NCBI RefSeq assembly: GCF_000316115.1
Contig: NZ_JH993797.1
Location: 3,210,486-3,274,485, forward strand
Source of the DNA: Leptolyngbya sp. PCC 7375
GTDB taxonomy: Bacteria; Cyanobacteriota; Cyanobacteriia; Phormidesmidales; Phormidesmidaceae
Reading direction: 5' to 3'
Length of the DNA: 64,000 nucleotides
The notes beneath the pieces were generated by a model. That model searched no databases. It was not told the origin of the DNA and worked only from the letters and a program-made list of their open reading frames with translations. Below, in pieces: positions 45,255 to 55,362 of this stretch (position 1 is the first letter of the stretch; each line of letters opens with the position of its first letter). The translations under genes and the position numbers were made by a program.

Positions 45255-45262
45255 TTTTTCTT
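45255..45262. repeat. 8-bp target site duplication, right copy
   Basis: TTTTTCTT follows the right IS end, matching 44213-44220. Confidence 0.9.
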
Positions 45263-48200
45263 AATAGCCATTAGGTCCAGGATGTTATCCCCGTTATAAT
45301 CACCCGCCTCAAAGTCATAGATATCACTACTTGTTTCTCTAAGAATCGTCCCAGTCCGTATATGCCAGGTCTGATAGTTTGTCGCTCCATCGAGAATGTG
45401 CACCTCGACAGAGTTCGTGCCGGTATTATTTTTCCTAATAGCCATTAGGTCCAGGATGTTATCCCCGTTATAATCGCCCGCTTCGAAGTCATAGATATCA
45501 CTACTCGTTTCTTCAAGACGCGTCCCAGTCCGTATATGCCAGGTCTGATAGTTTGTCGCTCCATCGAGAATGTGTACCTCGGTAGAGTTCGTGCCGGTAT
45601 TATTTTTCCTAATAGCCATTAGGTCCAGGATGTTATCCCCGTTATAATCGCCCGCTTCGAAGTCATAGATATCACTACTCGTTTCTTCAAGACGCGTCCC
45701 AGTCCGTATATGCCAGGTCTGATAGTTTGTCGCTCCATCGAGAATGTGCACCTCGGTAGAGTTCGTGCCGGTACTATTTTTCCTAATAGCCATTAGGTCC
45801 AGGATGTTATCCCCGTTGTAATCGCCCGCTTCGAAGTCATAGATATCACTACTCGTTTCTCCAAGAAGTGTCCCAGTCTGCCTAAGCCAGGTCTGATAGT
45901 TGTTGTCTAATACAGTTGGGGATGGCAAGTTTTGTGTATCACCATAAAGCTCGTCATCTCCAGCATCTCCATAAAGAGTATCGTTGTCGGTACCACCAAT
46001 AACTAAATCGTTGCCAGTACCTCCTCTGAGGATGTCATTACCACCACTACCATTTACAGTATCGTTGCCACCACGGGCATCGAGCTTATCAACATTACTA
46101 GAACCTGTAAGATTATTATCTTTTCTTGTGGCCAGGGTAAAACCATCTATTTCGATCGTTTCACTGGTTGCAAGGTTGCTGGTATCGACCCAAAGGTCCC
46201 GGAACTCAATATATTCAATGTTGAGCAACGTATCTTGCTCGGTATCACCAACGGTTACGATATCGCCGGTTTTAGAGATAGTGCCTGAATTGCTTCTCAC
46301 AATGTTGTAGGATGCAATATCTATGCCTGTACCACCATCAATACGATTGCTCCCAGTACCAGGGTCAAGGATGTCATCACCGGATTCTCCCCGAAGATTA
46401 TCATCACCGTCACCTCCACTAATTCTATTGTTGGATGAGTTACCAATGACCCTATCATTGCCTGCCTTAGCATCAATATCTTTGGTAACAAAATCAAGAA
46501 CTAGAGTGTCATCTCCGTCTGAACCAACCTTTGGTGGCTTGTTTAGGCTTATCGCTCCGCTATCAATATTAGTGTCTACTTTTACAGGTGTACGTCCATC
46601 TTTAAATATTGCTCTGGCACTAATTTTATTTCTCGCATCAATGCTAATGTTTAAGTTTCCTATTGCCCCCTTGAATGTTAATCCTAATGGACTATTAGTA
46701 AATTGATCTGGGGAAAGAGTTTCAATAATTTGATCTTCAACGAGGATTTCGATAGCAGATATGTCATCCTTACTATCAAATCCAGAACTTGCAAACTCTT
46801 GAGCTAAATCAGATGCACTATTGAGAAAAACTGCCTCGTTTGAATCAATGGTATTGAGATCGCTGATAGATGCGTTACCAATACCATAGGCTCTAACATC
46901 AGCATATTGCTGTAATGCGCCTGAAGCCCCGCCACCTTGACCATCTGAAAGAAAGTAAGCAACATTCGTAGCACCACTGGGTAATCCAGAGAAAAACTGA
47001 ATTGCCTGATTTATGGGTGGTGCAAAATTGGTTCCACCGCCGAGGTTTGTCGGAATACTATTAATATTGGCCTTAGCTTCTTCTGCACTAATTGGCCCAC
47101 TAGATGTAGCAGAGCCATCGAATTGAATAACTACAAAGCGACTTCTGTCAGCAACACCTTGTTCAATTAGCGAGTCAATCAAGCTAATATAAGCTGCTTT
47201 TGCATCTTGAATAGGCTGACCCCCCATGCTACCTGATATATCGATAATCAAGGCAAAATTATACTCAGTATCTGGTGTTGTGGAAGATAGCGTGACTGTG
47301 TAATCTGCATCCTCATCAGCCATACTCACTGGCACTTCTAAACCCAGAAATCCAATAACTTGGCTCCCATTGAGTATTTTGCTTTGCTCGGCCCTACGAA
47401 CTTCCTCAGATGGATCGACCTGGACGCCATCAGTAAATCTCAAGCTCTCGATACCAGTTAGTGCGTCGTCAGCAACTATCCCATTATAAAGACTTGTAAC
47501 TCTAAACTCTTCCCCATCCATACCGGGTGAGATTTTATACTGAAAATCGTTTCTCCTGCTGTAGCTGAAAAGATAAAAGGCTGTGTCAAAACCCTCACCA
47601 CCAATCAGCGCATTTATCCCTGTACCCCCAACTAAGAAATCATTTCCTTCGGAACCCCGCAAAATATCATTACCAGCCCCACCTTCAAGACGGTCATCTC
47701 CCCCACCTCCAACAAAAGTTTGATCTCCACCTCTGCCGCGAATTATATCGTTCTCGCCTGTACCATTAATCAGATAATTAAAACTCAGCCGATCATTTTT
47801 ACCTACATAAGAAAACGCGTTACCGAAAATGGGGTTGGGCAACACAGGATCAACATCGATACCAGCTAAATAGAGAAGCTCTGCAACAACGGCATTGCTG
47901 TTGCCCTGAGAAGGTAAAACAGGTATGGGCGAATAGGCAAAACGTTCATTTTGAATGTTTGCCGCATGTTGCTGAAAAACATTCCACACAGCTTCCGGAG
48001 AACGACCCATGAGAGGGATTGTTCTATTCCCTCTTGACTGAGGAGTGACTGCTGGACCATCGTCGGGTGTACGTGTATCAGTAGACTCTTCGATACGCAA
48101 GCCATTCTCAATAGCGAGATCCCCAAATTCAAGTGTTACCCCTATAACAGGTGGAATTGGTTGAATTAGAAGCGGAGGATCATTCTCTGGACCTCCACGA

Positions 48201-48356
48201 ATAACTGTTTCGATGCCGTTGTCATCTTCAAAAATAAGTAGCAAATGACCACTAGCAGCATTATCAGGTATGCCATCACCGCCAGCAGACGAGAATGAAA
48301 CAGGTGTACCTTCAATCGAAATTCTACTCATAAATACCTTTTCATAAATATAGAAA

Positions 48357-48716
48357 TCATGGAACTACAAGCTCAACAATTCTAGATTGCTTGTCGTATT
48401 TACCGGACACAGCAACTCTGCCTCCTTTAAGACTTATCGGATACCTCCAAAAGAAGACAAAGAAAAAATTATCTCCTTCAGGCTTATCCACTGTCTTAGT
48501 AAACCCTTGCTCTATCAAAAACTGCTCCAGCTCATAAAAGTCACTCCCTAATGGAAATGCCTCGTGCATGCAGTCTCTAAACGTGCTTCTTTGAGAAAGC
48601 TTATGACAAGTATTGGAGCTGACTTGAGCATTGCAGCTCTGAAATAGCAAAGCGAGAACCAGAGCAAGAGTCATTAACCCTTTCCAGAAAGATTTATCGT
48701 TTTTTTTGAGAGTCAT
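48357..48716 (-). CDS. putative small lipoprotein
   Basis: 119 aa. A basic start and hydrophobic stretch end in LLFQSC, a lipobox-like site (Cys28), so lipid anchoring is likely. The rest is a small mixed alpha/beta domain (FYELEQFLIEQGFTKT) of no recognised family. It starts upstream of the RTX gene on the same strand with a 25-bp gap, so the two may be co-transcribed. Confidence 0.7.
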   Translation of the reverse strand: MTLKKNDKSFWKGLMTLALVLALLFQSCNAQVSSNTCHKLSQRSTFRDCMHEAFPLGSDFYELEQFLIEQGFTKTVDKPEGDNFFFVFFWRYPISLKGGRVAVSGKYDKQSRIVELVVP

Positions 48717-49149
48717 ATTCTCAACTACCCCAAAAGCTATACATACACGATCATAGCTTTAATGAACAGATGAGCTATTCGACTTAGGCTGCGAGCACAT
48801 TATTCTCTACCTGAAAGAGAATCTAAGCCTATCCCAAACTTAAAACATTTGCCTGAGCCGATGCCTTCAAATGCAATGCACACCCAAAGCGGATCTGAAC
48901 TTTCTATTTTTATATGGCTCATCAAGCATGGATAGTAACCCCCTTAAAAGATTTCTCTTCAGTTAAATTCAAAGAAAAACTCACAACAGATCACTTAAAA
49001 CCCTCTACGACTGCTAAGAATAAACGATTATGGAAACTTGTCCCTAGTTGAATTGACTAACATCAATCTAACCTTCCTATTTATCTTATTGTACAGTAGT
49101 CCGGACACAATAAGGAGAGTTTGGACAGAGAAGCTGCCCGCCATGGCGG
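48717..49149. other. intergenic region, nothing recognised
   Basis: About 430 AT-rich bases between the lipoprotein gene and a transposase fragment. I see no RNA gene, strong hairpin or repeat. Confidence 0.5.
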
Positions 49150-49479
49150 GTGTCATTACCAAACAAACATACCAAGTGGACAGCTGATGGACACTATAGT
49201 ACAAGGCCTACTGTGCAAAGTAGGCCGTTTAGTAAAACTCGTCGTCAATTCTTAATCACCTTGTTTACGACGATTCATCTGATGTGTGGGAAGGTGACCT
49301 TCACGAACCTGAGTCGCTACAGTGCCCTGTCAGGGCATACCTATCGTCGTCACTTTAGTCGTTGTTACGATTTTGTTGCCTTTTTGAGACTGAAACATTT
49401 GAGCCTTTATGTATACGGTGGAGCACAAGAAAACATGCACAAAAACCTCTCCTTGTTAAAATTTATTTATTCAAGATAG
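49150..49479 (+). pseudogene. transposase N-terminal fragment (IS4-like)
   Basis: About 109 codons from a GTG. The central part, KTRRQFLITLFTTIHLMCGKVTFTNLSRYSALSGHTYRRHF, matches the start of a cyanobacterial IS4-like transposase (pattern GK-NF-NLSRYS--S--T--R-F). The catalytic domain is missing; the tail is unrelated sequence. Confidence 0.65.
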
Positions 49480-49727
49480 TCAACAAGCTTGCTCAATAAG
49501 CACCATTGGCTATCTTGAATACTTCAGCATCGACTGGATAGTGAGACTTTTTAGCGATCTTTAAAAAAATTAAGATCTTTTGATAAAACAAATCTACAGA
49601 TGTAAATGCTGCCTTATTGTGATTACTCTATATAAAGCATCTGCAATATGAGCTATTGTCATGGCCTTTGCAGGTAGAATTTAACCCTCTACAACGATGC
49701 AAAGAGAACTACTCTTCAAGTCATCTT

Positions 49728-50699
49728 CTAATCATCCTCAGCAGTCAGCTCCCGCATGTCGTTGTCCACCATCGCTTCAACAAGCTTGGCAAATGTATAT
49801 TTTGGCTGCCATTGAATTTCGTGCTTGATCTTATCAATAGACCCAGCTAACACAACAGGCTCATCGGGTCGATAAAAGGCTGGATCAATGGAAACATAAT
49901 CTTGCCAATTTAGCCCCACATAGGAAAAGGCACAGTCAACCAGCTCCTTCACCGTATGGGTTTCACCGCTGGCAATAATGTAGTCGTCCGGTTTCTCCTG
50001 CTGTAGCATCATCCACATGGCATTAACCACATCTTCTGCATGGCACCAGTCACGCCGAGCCTCCAGATTGCCCAGCCGCAATTCATTCGCCAAACCTAAC
50101 TTAATCTTTACTGCACCGCGAGTAATCTTACGAAACACAAACTCTGCCCCCCGCCTGGGTGACTCATGAGTGTATGTAATGCCACAGCAAGCATAGAGAT
50201 CGTATTTCTGCCGATAGTTAATCGTCATCCAGTGGGCATAGGCTTTAGCTACACCGTAGGGATTACGGGGCCGAAATGCAGTACGCTCCGTCTGTGGAGA
50301 CTCATCCGGCTGCCCAAATACCTCACTACTAGAGGCTTGGTAAAACCTTGCATCCGGCTTACAACGGCGGATCGCCTCTAACAACCGAGACACACCAATA
50401 GCTGTATATTCTGCTGTCAGCGCAGGTTGTGTCCAAGACAGCGGTACATAGCTCTGGGAAGCCAGATTATAAATTTCATCGGGCTGTGCTGTATCAATGG
50501 CATCCATTAAGGAAAACTGATCGAGCAGATCACCTGAAATAATGCGGACCTTATCAGCAAAGTGACTAATACGTCCAAAACTACTAGAACTGGAACGACG
50601 CACCATTCCGTATACGTTGTATCCCTTACTAAGCAGTAGCTCTGCCAGGTAAGAGCCATCTTGTCCCGTCAATCCGGTAATCAGCGCTGTTTTAGCCAC
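49728..50699 (-). CDS. gmd: GDP-mannose 4,6-dehydratase
   Basis: Converts GDP-mannose to the 4-keto-6-deoxy intermediate of GDP-fucose, -rhamnose or -perosamine. SDR fold: NADP-binding TGLTGQDGSYLAELLL, catalytic SSSEVFG and Tyr-x3-Lys in NPYGVAKAYAHW, plus RRGAEFVFRKIT and LGNLEARRDW. I chose the GTG at 50699, six bases after AGGAG, because it places the Rossmann strand at the N-terminus; a TTG at 50726 is further up. No partner reductase is present, so the final sugar is open. Confidence 0.95.
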   Translation of the reverse strand: MAKTALITGLTGQDGSYLAELLLSKGYNVYGMVRRSSSSSFGRISHFADKVRIISGDLLDQFSLMDAIDTAQPDEIYNLASQSYVPLSWTQPALTAEYTAIGVSRLLEAIRRCKPDARFYQASSSEVFGQPDESPQTERTAFRPRNPYGVAKAYAHWMTINYRQKYDLYACCGITYTHESPRRGAEFVFRKITRGAVKIKLGLANELRLGNLEARRDWCHAEDVVNAMWMMLQQEKPDDYIIASGETHTVKELVDCAFSYVGLNWQDYVSIDPAFYRPDEPVVLAGSIDKIKHEIQWQPKYTFAKLVEAMVDNDMRELTAEDD

Positions 50700-50784
50700 C
50701 ACATCTCCTATGCACAAAAATTGCAACTATAAAAGCATGGCTAGGTTGCCCACAACCATGCCCATATTGTACGCAGGCATGCCC

Positions 50785-51879
50785 TTAGAATTCTGATTGC
50801 TCTACTCGGTCTCCATATAGGGCTGCATAATAGCGCTGATAGTCTTGCGATAGGAGGGGCTGCCACCAATCACGATGCTCAAGATACCACTGCACCGTTT
50901 GCCGTAACCCTGTGGCAAAGTCATACTTGGGCTGCCAGCCTAAATCCCGTTGAATTTTAGAAATATCCATCGCATAGCGGCGATCATGGCCAGGCCGATC
51001 TTTGACAAAAGTAATCAGCTGCTGGGTAGGTCGAGTGGGCAAATCTCCACCCAAGTCATCCATCAGTTCACACAGTTGTTCAACAATGTCGATATTTTTG
51101 ACTTGATTGTTACCACCAATGTTGTAGGTTTCACCAGGTTCAGCTTGCAACAATACGGACTCAATGGCCCGACAATGATCTTCCACATGTAACCAATCAC
51201 GAATATTTTGCCCATCGCCATAGACAGGCAGTGGCTTACCTAAAAGAATGTTGACACACATTAATGGGATTAACTTCTCAGGAAACTGGTAAGGCCCATA
51301 GTTGTTAGAACAGTTGGTAATCAGCGTAGGTAAACCATAGGTGTGAAAATAAGCCCTGACTAAATGATCGCTACCGGCCTTTGAAGCTGAATAAGGGCTG
51401 TTGGGAGCATAGGGTGTTGTTTCACTAAATGCTGGATCGTCCACACGTAAACTACCAAACACCTCATCCGTCGACACATGAAGAAAACGAAAATGCTCGG
51501 GTTTTCCTTGGGATTCCCAATGCTGCCGAAATGCTTCCAGTAGGGTAAACGTACCCATGACATTGGTTTGCACAAAGACAGCCGGTCCAGAAATAGAACG
51601 ATCTACATGGGACTCAGCTGCAAAATGGACAACAGTATCAATGTTATGGCTTGTGAGAAGTTGAGCAACTAGCGCCGGCTCACAAATATCTCCACAAATC
51701 AATTCAAACTCATCTTGATGCTCTAAATCAGCAATTGTCGCCCGATCACCCGCATAGGTGAGTGCATCTAAAACAAGGGTCGAAGTAGCGCTATCATACC
51801 AGCGACGAACAAAATTAGAGCCAATAAATCCTGCACCACCTGTGATTAAACCGCGCTTATCGTTTAGTAAACCCATCAA
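50785..51879 (-). CDS. rmlB: dTDP-glucose 4,6-dehydratase
   Basis: Second step of dTDP-rhamnose-type sugar synthesis, 364 aa. Motifs: GGAGFIGSNFVRRW, FAAESHVDRSI, STDEVFGSL and YSASKAGSDHLV (Tyr-x3-Lys). The gene upstream on the same strand was rmlA, now a remnant at 51979-52160; rmlC and rmlD are not in the window, so the pathway must be completed elsewhere if at all. Confidence 0.95.
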   Translation of the reverse strand: MMGLLNDKRGLITGGAGFIGSNFVRRWYDSATSTLVLDALTYAGDRATIADLEHQDEFELICGDICEPALVAQLLTSHNIDTVVHFAAESHVDRSISGPAVFVQTNVMGTFTLLEAFRQHWESQGKPEHFRFLHVSTDEVFGSLRVDDPAFSETTPYAPNSPYSASKAGSDHLVRAYFHTYGLPTLITNCSNNYGPYQFPEKLIPLMCVNILLGKPLPVYGDGQNIRDWLHVEDHCRAIESVLLQAEPGETYNIGGNNQVKNIDIVEQLCELMDDLGGDLPTRPTQQLITFVKDRPGHDRRYAMDISKIQRDLGWQPKYDFATGLRQTVQWYLEHRDWWQPLLSQDYQRYYAALYGDRVEQSEF

Positions 51880-51978
51880 TATTTTTTATCCTAGAAGAAT
51901 AACAATTCTATGATTTTGCAGATCTACAGCTTCAGATATCGCTATCTTGCCCCACAATCCTTTGTCGCAAAGGATCCG

Positions 51979-52160
51979 TTAAGTCAGTTCAAGCTGAGAA
52001 TCGTCACCAATTAAAAAACGTAGGGCTTTAGGGCGTTTCAGAGTCGTCTTGAGTTTTGCACGTCGCCCGATGACGCTATCAACAATGCGATAGTCAATAT
52101 TTTCTAATGCTTGCCCCCTCTAAAACAACGCTGTGATCAATCTCTGCATTCACTAAGAGT
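51979..52160 (-). pseudogene. glucose-1-phosphate thymidylyltransferase (rmlA) 3' remnant
   Basis: After the IS end the minus strand reads LVNAEIDHSVVLEGASI, then a frameshift, then IDYRIVDSVIGRRAKLKTTLKRPKALRFLIGDDSQLEL to a stop at 51979. This is the C-terminal beta-helix of long-form glucose-1-phosphate thymidylyltransferases. The first ~300 residues are gone: beyond the IS lies an unrelated glycosyltransferase, so the insertion came with a deletion. Confidence 0.75.
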
Positions 52161-53078
52161 GGGTTCGTAAACTAATACTAAGCAGCCTGAGGAGTCTTTG
52201 ACGTCCACCGTCATCGATTATCGGTTAACCGATGCAGCATTAAGCGAATCATGACCACATAGACCGCTCCTTCATGATTTTCGGGTAAAATCTCATAGTC
52301 TCGGCACAGACGTCTGGCCTTATCTAACCAAGCGAATGGTCGCTCCACTACCCATCGATAAGGAGCTGGGACAAACCCCTCTCCTAGTTTTGTTGTGACC
52401 TCTAAAATGCAGTGATGAACGTGTTTTATTATCTCTCCTAAGACTCCCTTGTACGCTTGGTCAGCCAACACTTTCTCAAGCCCCACATAGGCTTCTAATA
52501 CAGGACCTAACACCGCCACCGCTGCTTTAATGTCCGCCATATTAGCGGCACTAACAAAACAATTTAACACCATGCCTAAGATGTCAACAACGATATGACG
52601 CTTACGTCCCTTGACACACGTATGACCATCAATCCCTTGGTCAGTCATTTTTTCTCTGAAGTCCTCACGGATTGACTATCAATGCCCGTCAAGCTCGGTT
52701 GCTCATCTCGTCCCTCTGCGAGTCTTACTCACTTTACCAAGTGCTCATTAATCTTCTCCCACCAGCCCATCTTGACCCAACGACGATAATAATCGTAGAC
52801 GGTTGACCAGTTGGGCAGATCATGAGGCATCGCACGCCATTTGATCCCGTTATCGGCCCAATATAAAATGGCATTCACGATCTCTCATAAGTTGACTTCT
52901 TGAGGATGACCGACACCTTGATGGACGGGAATTAAGGGCTTAATCAAGGACCACTCGTCATCGCTTAAATCTGAGGGATAAGGAAGACGCTCATAACCTC
53001 CTCCAGTGCTAACAACACTGCTGGTTATACAGGGTCGAAAGGAGGGATGTTCACTCCTTTACAATATTTTACGAACCC
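52161..53078 (-). mobile_element. IS5-like insertion sequence (about 918 bp)
   Basis: Both ends begin GGGTTCGTAAA (52161-52171 and, reversed, 53068-53078), with weaker identity further in. The transposase runs on the minus strand. No target duplication is clear, as expected if flanking DNA was deleted. It separates the rmlA remnant from a glycosyltransferase whose stop lies 9 bp away. Confidence 0.8.
52211..52993 (-). pseudogene. IS5-family transposase, broken
   Basis: The N-terminal half reads LPYPSDLSDDEWSLIKPLIP and ILYWADNGIKWRAMPHDLP with two in-frame TGA codons. A frameshift near 52645 leads into the C-terminal half (GIDGHTCVKGRKRHIVVD, VLADQAYKG, RWVVERPFAWLDKARRLCRDYE), which holds the DDE residues. 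At least three lesions, so not functional. Confidence 0.85.
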
Positions 53079-53086
53079 ATTCTGAA

Positions 53087-54175
53087 CTATACAAATTGTT
53101 TGAGCACATCCACAGTTTGTTGACCTGTCTTTTTCCAACTAAAACAGTGGGCTTGTTCTAATCCTTTCAAACGCAAAGCTTGTCGAAATTGAACATCTCT
53201 AGCTAACGTTTTCATGGCATCTGCCAATTCGTCAACGTTGTAAGGATCAATCAAAACCGCAGCGTCACCCACAACCTCTGGCAAAGACGACAGATTAGAT
53301 GCTATTACCGGTGTGCCACAAGCCATGGATTCAAGAGCAGGTAGGCCAAACCCTTCCCAAAGACTTGGAAAAGTCAACGCCAGGGCATCACCCAATAACT
53401 TAGGTAAGTCAGCGTAAGCAACATAGTCTAAGAAACGCACACGGCTTTCTAAATCAAGTTCCCGCACCTGTGTCATAAGCTGAGGCGTATAGCGTTTATC
53501 TTGAGGGCCGACAAACCACAGCTGTGTATCTGTCTTGGGGCCGACACGAGCAAACGCATCAAGCAGGCGATCTAGATTTTTATAGGCATCCTGCCTGCCA
53601 ATGTAAATAAAATAGCGCTCTGCTGATTGATTACTGTATTGTTCTCTAAAGTTAAAGTTCTCTTGGTCATAGGCTAAGGGAATCGTCGTTATTTTATTGC
53701 GATTAATTTTATAAAACTGCTCCAAATCGCAAGCGGTAGAATTAGAGTCGCAGATAATATGCACTGCCTGTTTCACAATTTGAGGCACAACATATCGAAA
53801 ATAGTTAGTCAACGGTGAACCTGACCTGGGAAACCTTAATGGAATCAGGTCATGCACTGTAACAATAAATCGACAGTTTGTGTAAATTGGAGCCTCGGGT
53901 AAAGGAGAGAAAATTAGACGGCTCCCTAGTCTTTGATACGTTTTAGGCAATGAGGTTTGCAGCCAAAATAAGCGTCTGATATGTCCCTTCAAACCATACT
54001 CTGGTGACATCCCAGAAGGAATCGGTAACGAATTCAAATTTGGAAACGGCTGGCTTGATAAAACTACTGGCTCAAGCGTCTTGAGCTGGGTCAGCAAGTT
54101 ACGAGTATATACACTGATACCAGTGGGCTGTTGCATCAGCGCAGACAAGTTAATTAGCAGAGATAAATCGCTCAT
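53087..54175 (-). CDS. glycosyltransferase family 4
   Basis: A GT-B retaining transferase, 362 aa from the ATG that overlaps the upstream stop (ATGA). N-terminal acceptor domain (1-170), then the GT4 core: FIYIGRQDAYKNLDRLLDAF, VRFLDYVAYADLPKLLGDALALTFPSLWEGFGLPALESMACGTPVIAS with the EX7E motif. Third gene of a coupled trio. Its stop lies 9 bp from the IS5-like element. Confidence 0.93.
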   Translation of the reverse strand: MSDLSLLINLSALMQQPTGISVYTRNLLTQLKTLEPVVLSSQPFPNLNSLPIPSGMSPEYGLKGHIRRLFWLQTSLPKTYQRLGSRLIFSPLPEAPIYTNCRFIVTVHDLIPLRFPRSGSPLTNYFRYVVPQIVKQAVHIICDSNSTACDLEQFYKINRNKITTIPLAYDQENFNFREQYSNQSAERYFIYIGRQDAYKNLDRLLDAFARVGPKTDTQLWFVGPQDKRYTPQLMTQVRELDLESRVRFLDYVAYADLPKLLGDALALTFPSLWEGFGLPALESMACGTPVIASNLSSLPEVVGDAAVLIDPYNVDELADAMKTLARDVQFRQALRLKGLEQAHCFSWKKTGQQTVDVLKQFV

Positions 54176-55362
54176 GACATCAACGAGTAGTAGGCTTCGA
54201 TAGTAGACTGAGCCGTTTTTTTCCAAGAAAACTTCTCTGCCTGTTCATACCCAGCTTGCACATAATGCTGACGTAATGACGGCATGTCAATCAGTTGATA
54301 TAGAGCATCGGCGAGGGCATCGGTGTCATCAGGTGGAACTAAAATTGCGGCATTGCCTGCAACTTCAGGAATAGACGAGGTGTTACTGCTAACAACCGGA
54401 CACCCTAAACTCATTGCTTCTAATACAGGCAGCCCAAAACCTTCATAGTGTGACGGATAGACAAATGCAGTTGCACTTCTGTAAAGGTCTGCCATCAACG
54501 ATTCAGACACATAATCTAACTGATGGATAGAGCCTTGATAAGGCGACTGGTTAATATCTTCTAAAATTGGTCCATAAAGCCAACCTTTACGGCCAACCAG
54601 CAATAGTTGATGCTCAATTTTTTGCTCTGACTTCAACTGATTAAATGCTTGAACAATTGCAGTAATATTCTTGCGTGGTTCCAAGGTACCCACAAATAAT
54701 AGATAGGGTTTTTCAAAATCAAAATTTCGAGATACCCCCTGCTTACAGAAAGCATGTAATCGTGTTTTAGAGCTGACAATTTGCTCAGCAGTATTTATCA
54801 TCATAGGGTATCGGCTTGCCAGTGGTGTCACCCACACTATTCTCTCTGGAACTTGAAAGCAATTAACAATATCTCGTTTAGAACTTTCAGAAATAGTAAT
54901 AATCAAGTCTGTCCATTTTAAGCACTTTTTTACAGCATTAAAATAGGCTTTGCTCACAGATGTTGCATACTCTGGATAGAGCACAAAAGAAACATCATAG
55001 ATAGTCATGATACGAGCGCTATGGCTCAATGGATGCACAGAATAGTTAGTCCCATGGACAATATCAGGAGACCCTAGGTAGTTAGCCAACAACTTACCTG
55101 TCAGACCAGTTGGAGGACGAGTTAATAGATTTGATAGTCGTACCGGTATTGGAAGAATCTGCTTTTGAACATAGGGCTGAAGCTGATCAGGAAATTGCCA
55201 TGATCCCCGCAACCAATTGGCAAATTTAGGTTGATATACCAGGGACATCTCAATGTCTTTATCTATTTTTTGCTGAATCAACTCATTGATTAGATTTAGA
55301 ATATATAGGCCCACACCACTAGGTTTTTGAGTAACTGGAGTAGTGTCAAGGCAAATTTTCAT
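54172..55362 (-). CDS. glycosyltransferase family 4
   Basis: A GT-B transferase of 396 aa. N-terminal motif PVTQKPSGVGLYILNLINEL; donor domain LLFVGTLEPRKNITAIVQAFNQL and SATAFVYPSHYEGFGLPVLEAMSLGCPVVSS (EX7E). It overlaps both neighbours by 4 bp (ATGA), so translation of the three genes is coupled. The two GT4 genes look like distant duplicates. Confidence 0.95.
   Translation of the reverse strand: MKICLDTTPVTQKPSGVGLYILNLINELIQQKIDKDIEMSLVYQPKFANWLRGSWQFPDQLQPYVQKQILPIPVRLSNLLTRPPTGLTGKLLANYLGSPDIVHGTNYSVHPLSHSARIMTIYDVSFVLYPEYATSVSKAYFNAVKKCLKWTDLIITISESSKRDIVNCFQVPERIVWVTPLASRYPMMINTAEQIVSSKTRLHAFCKQGVSRNFDFEKPYLLFVGTLEPRKNITAIVQAFNQLKSEQKIEHQLLLVGRKGWLYGPILEDINQSPYQGSIHQLDYVSESLMADLYRSATAFVYPSHYEGFGLPVLEAMSLGCPVVSSNTSSIPEVAGNAAILVPPDDTDALADALYQLIDMPSLRQHYVQAGYEQAEKFSWKKTAQSTIEAYYSLMS

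Larger units (their letters stand above)
43990..45901 (-). repeat. five 174-bp tandem repeats (58-residue unit)
   Basis: Units lie at 45728-45901, 45554-45727, 45380-45553, 45255-45379 joined to 44164-44212 (split by the IS), and 43990-44163. Each encodes NYQTW...TSSDIYDFEAGDYNGD...EVHILDGAT. The Ca-loop-like DYNGDNILDL marks an FG-GAP/VCBS-like blade. Copies are nearly identical in DNA, so duplication or gene conversion is recent. Confidence 0.92.
43531..48331 (-). pseudogene. giant secreted VWA / RTX / FG-GAP repeat protein, split by an IS
   Basis: The gene encodes 1025 native residues before the IS (48331-45255) and continues after it (44212-43531). Removing the IS plus one target copy gives 3759 bp, exactly 1253 codons. 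Domains: N-terminal region (1-190), RTX Ca-binding repeats (about 195-245, GGAGNDILRGSEGNDFL), VWA (about 350-520, IIDISGSMGG), more RTX blocks, five 58-residue FG-GAP-like repeats with DYNGDNILDL, and terminal RTX plus the C-terminal region used by type I secretion. No secretion genes are near. Probably inactive or truncated now. Confidence 0.85.

Noticed and set aside
45206..45901. Regularly spaced repeats that might be a CRISPR array
   Set aside because: The 174-bp units are contiguous, in frame and encode an FG-GAP-like repeat; there are no short repeats with unique spacers.
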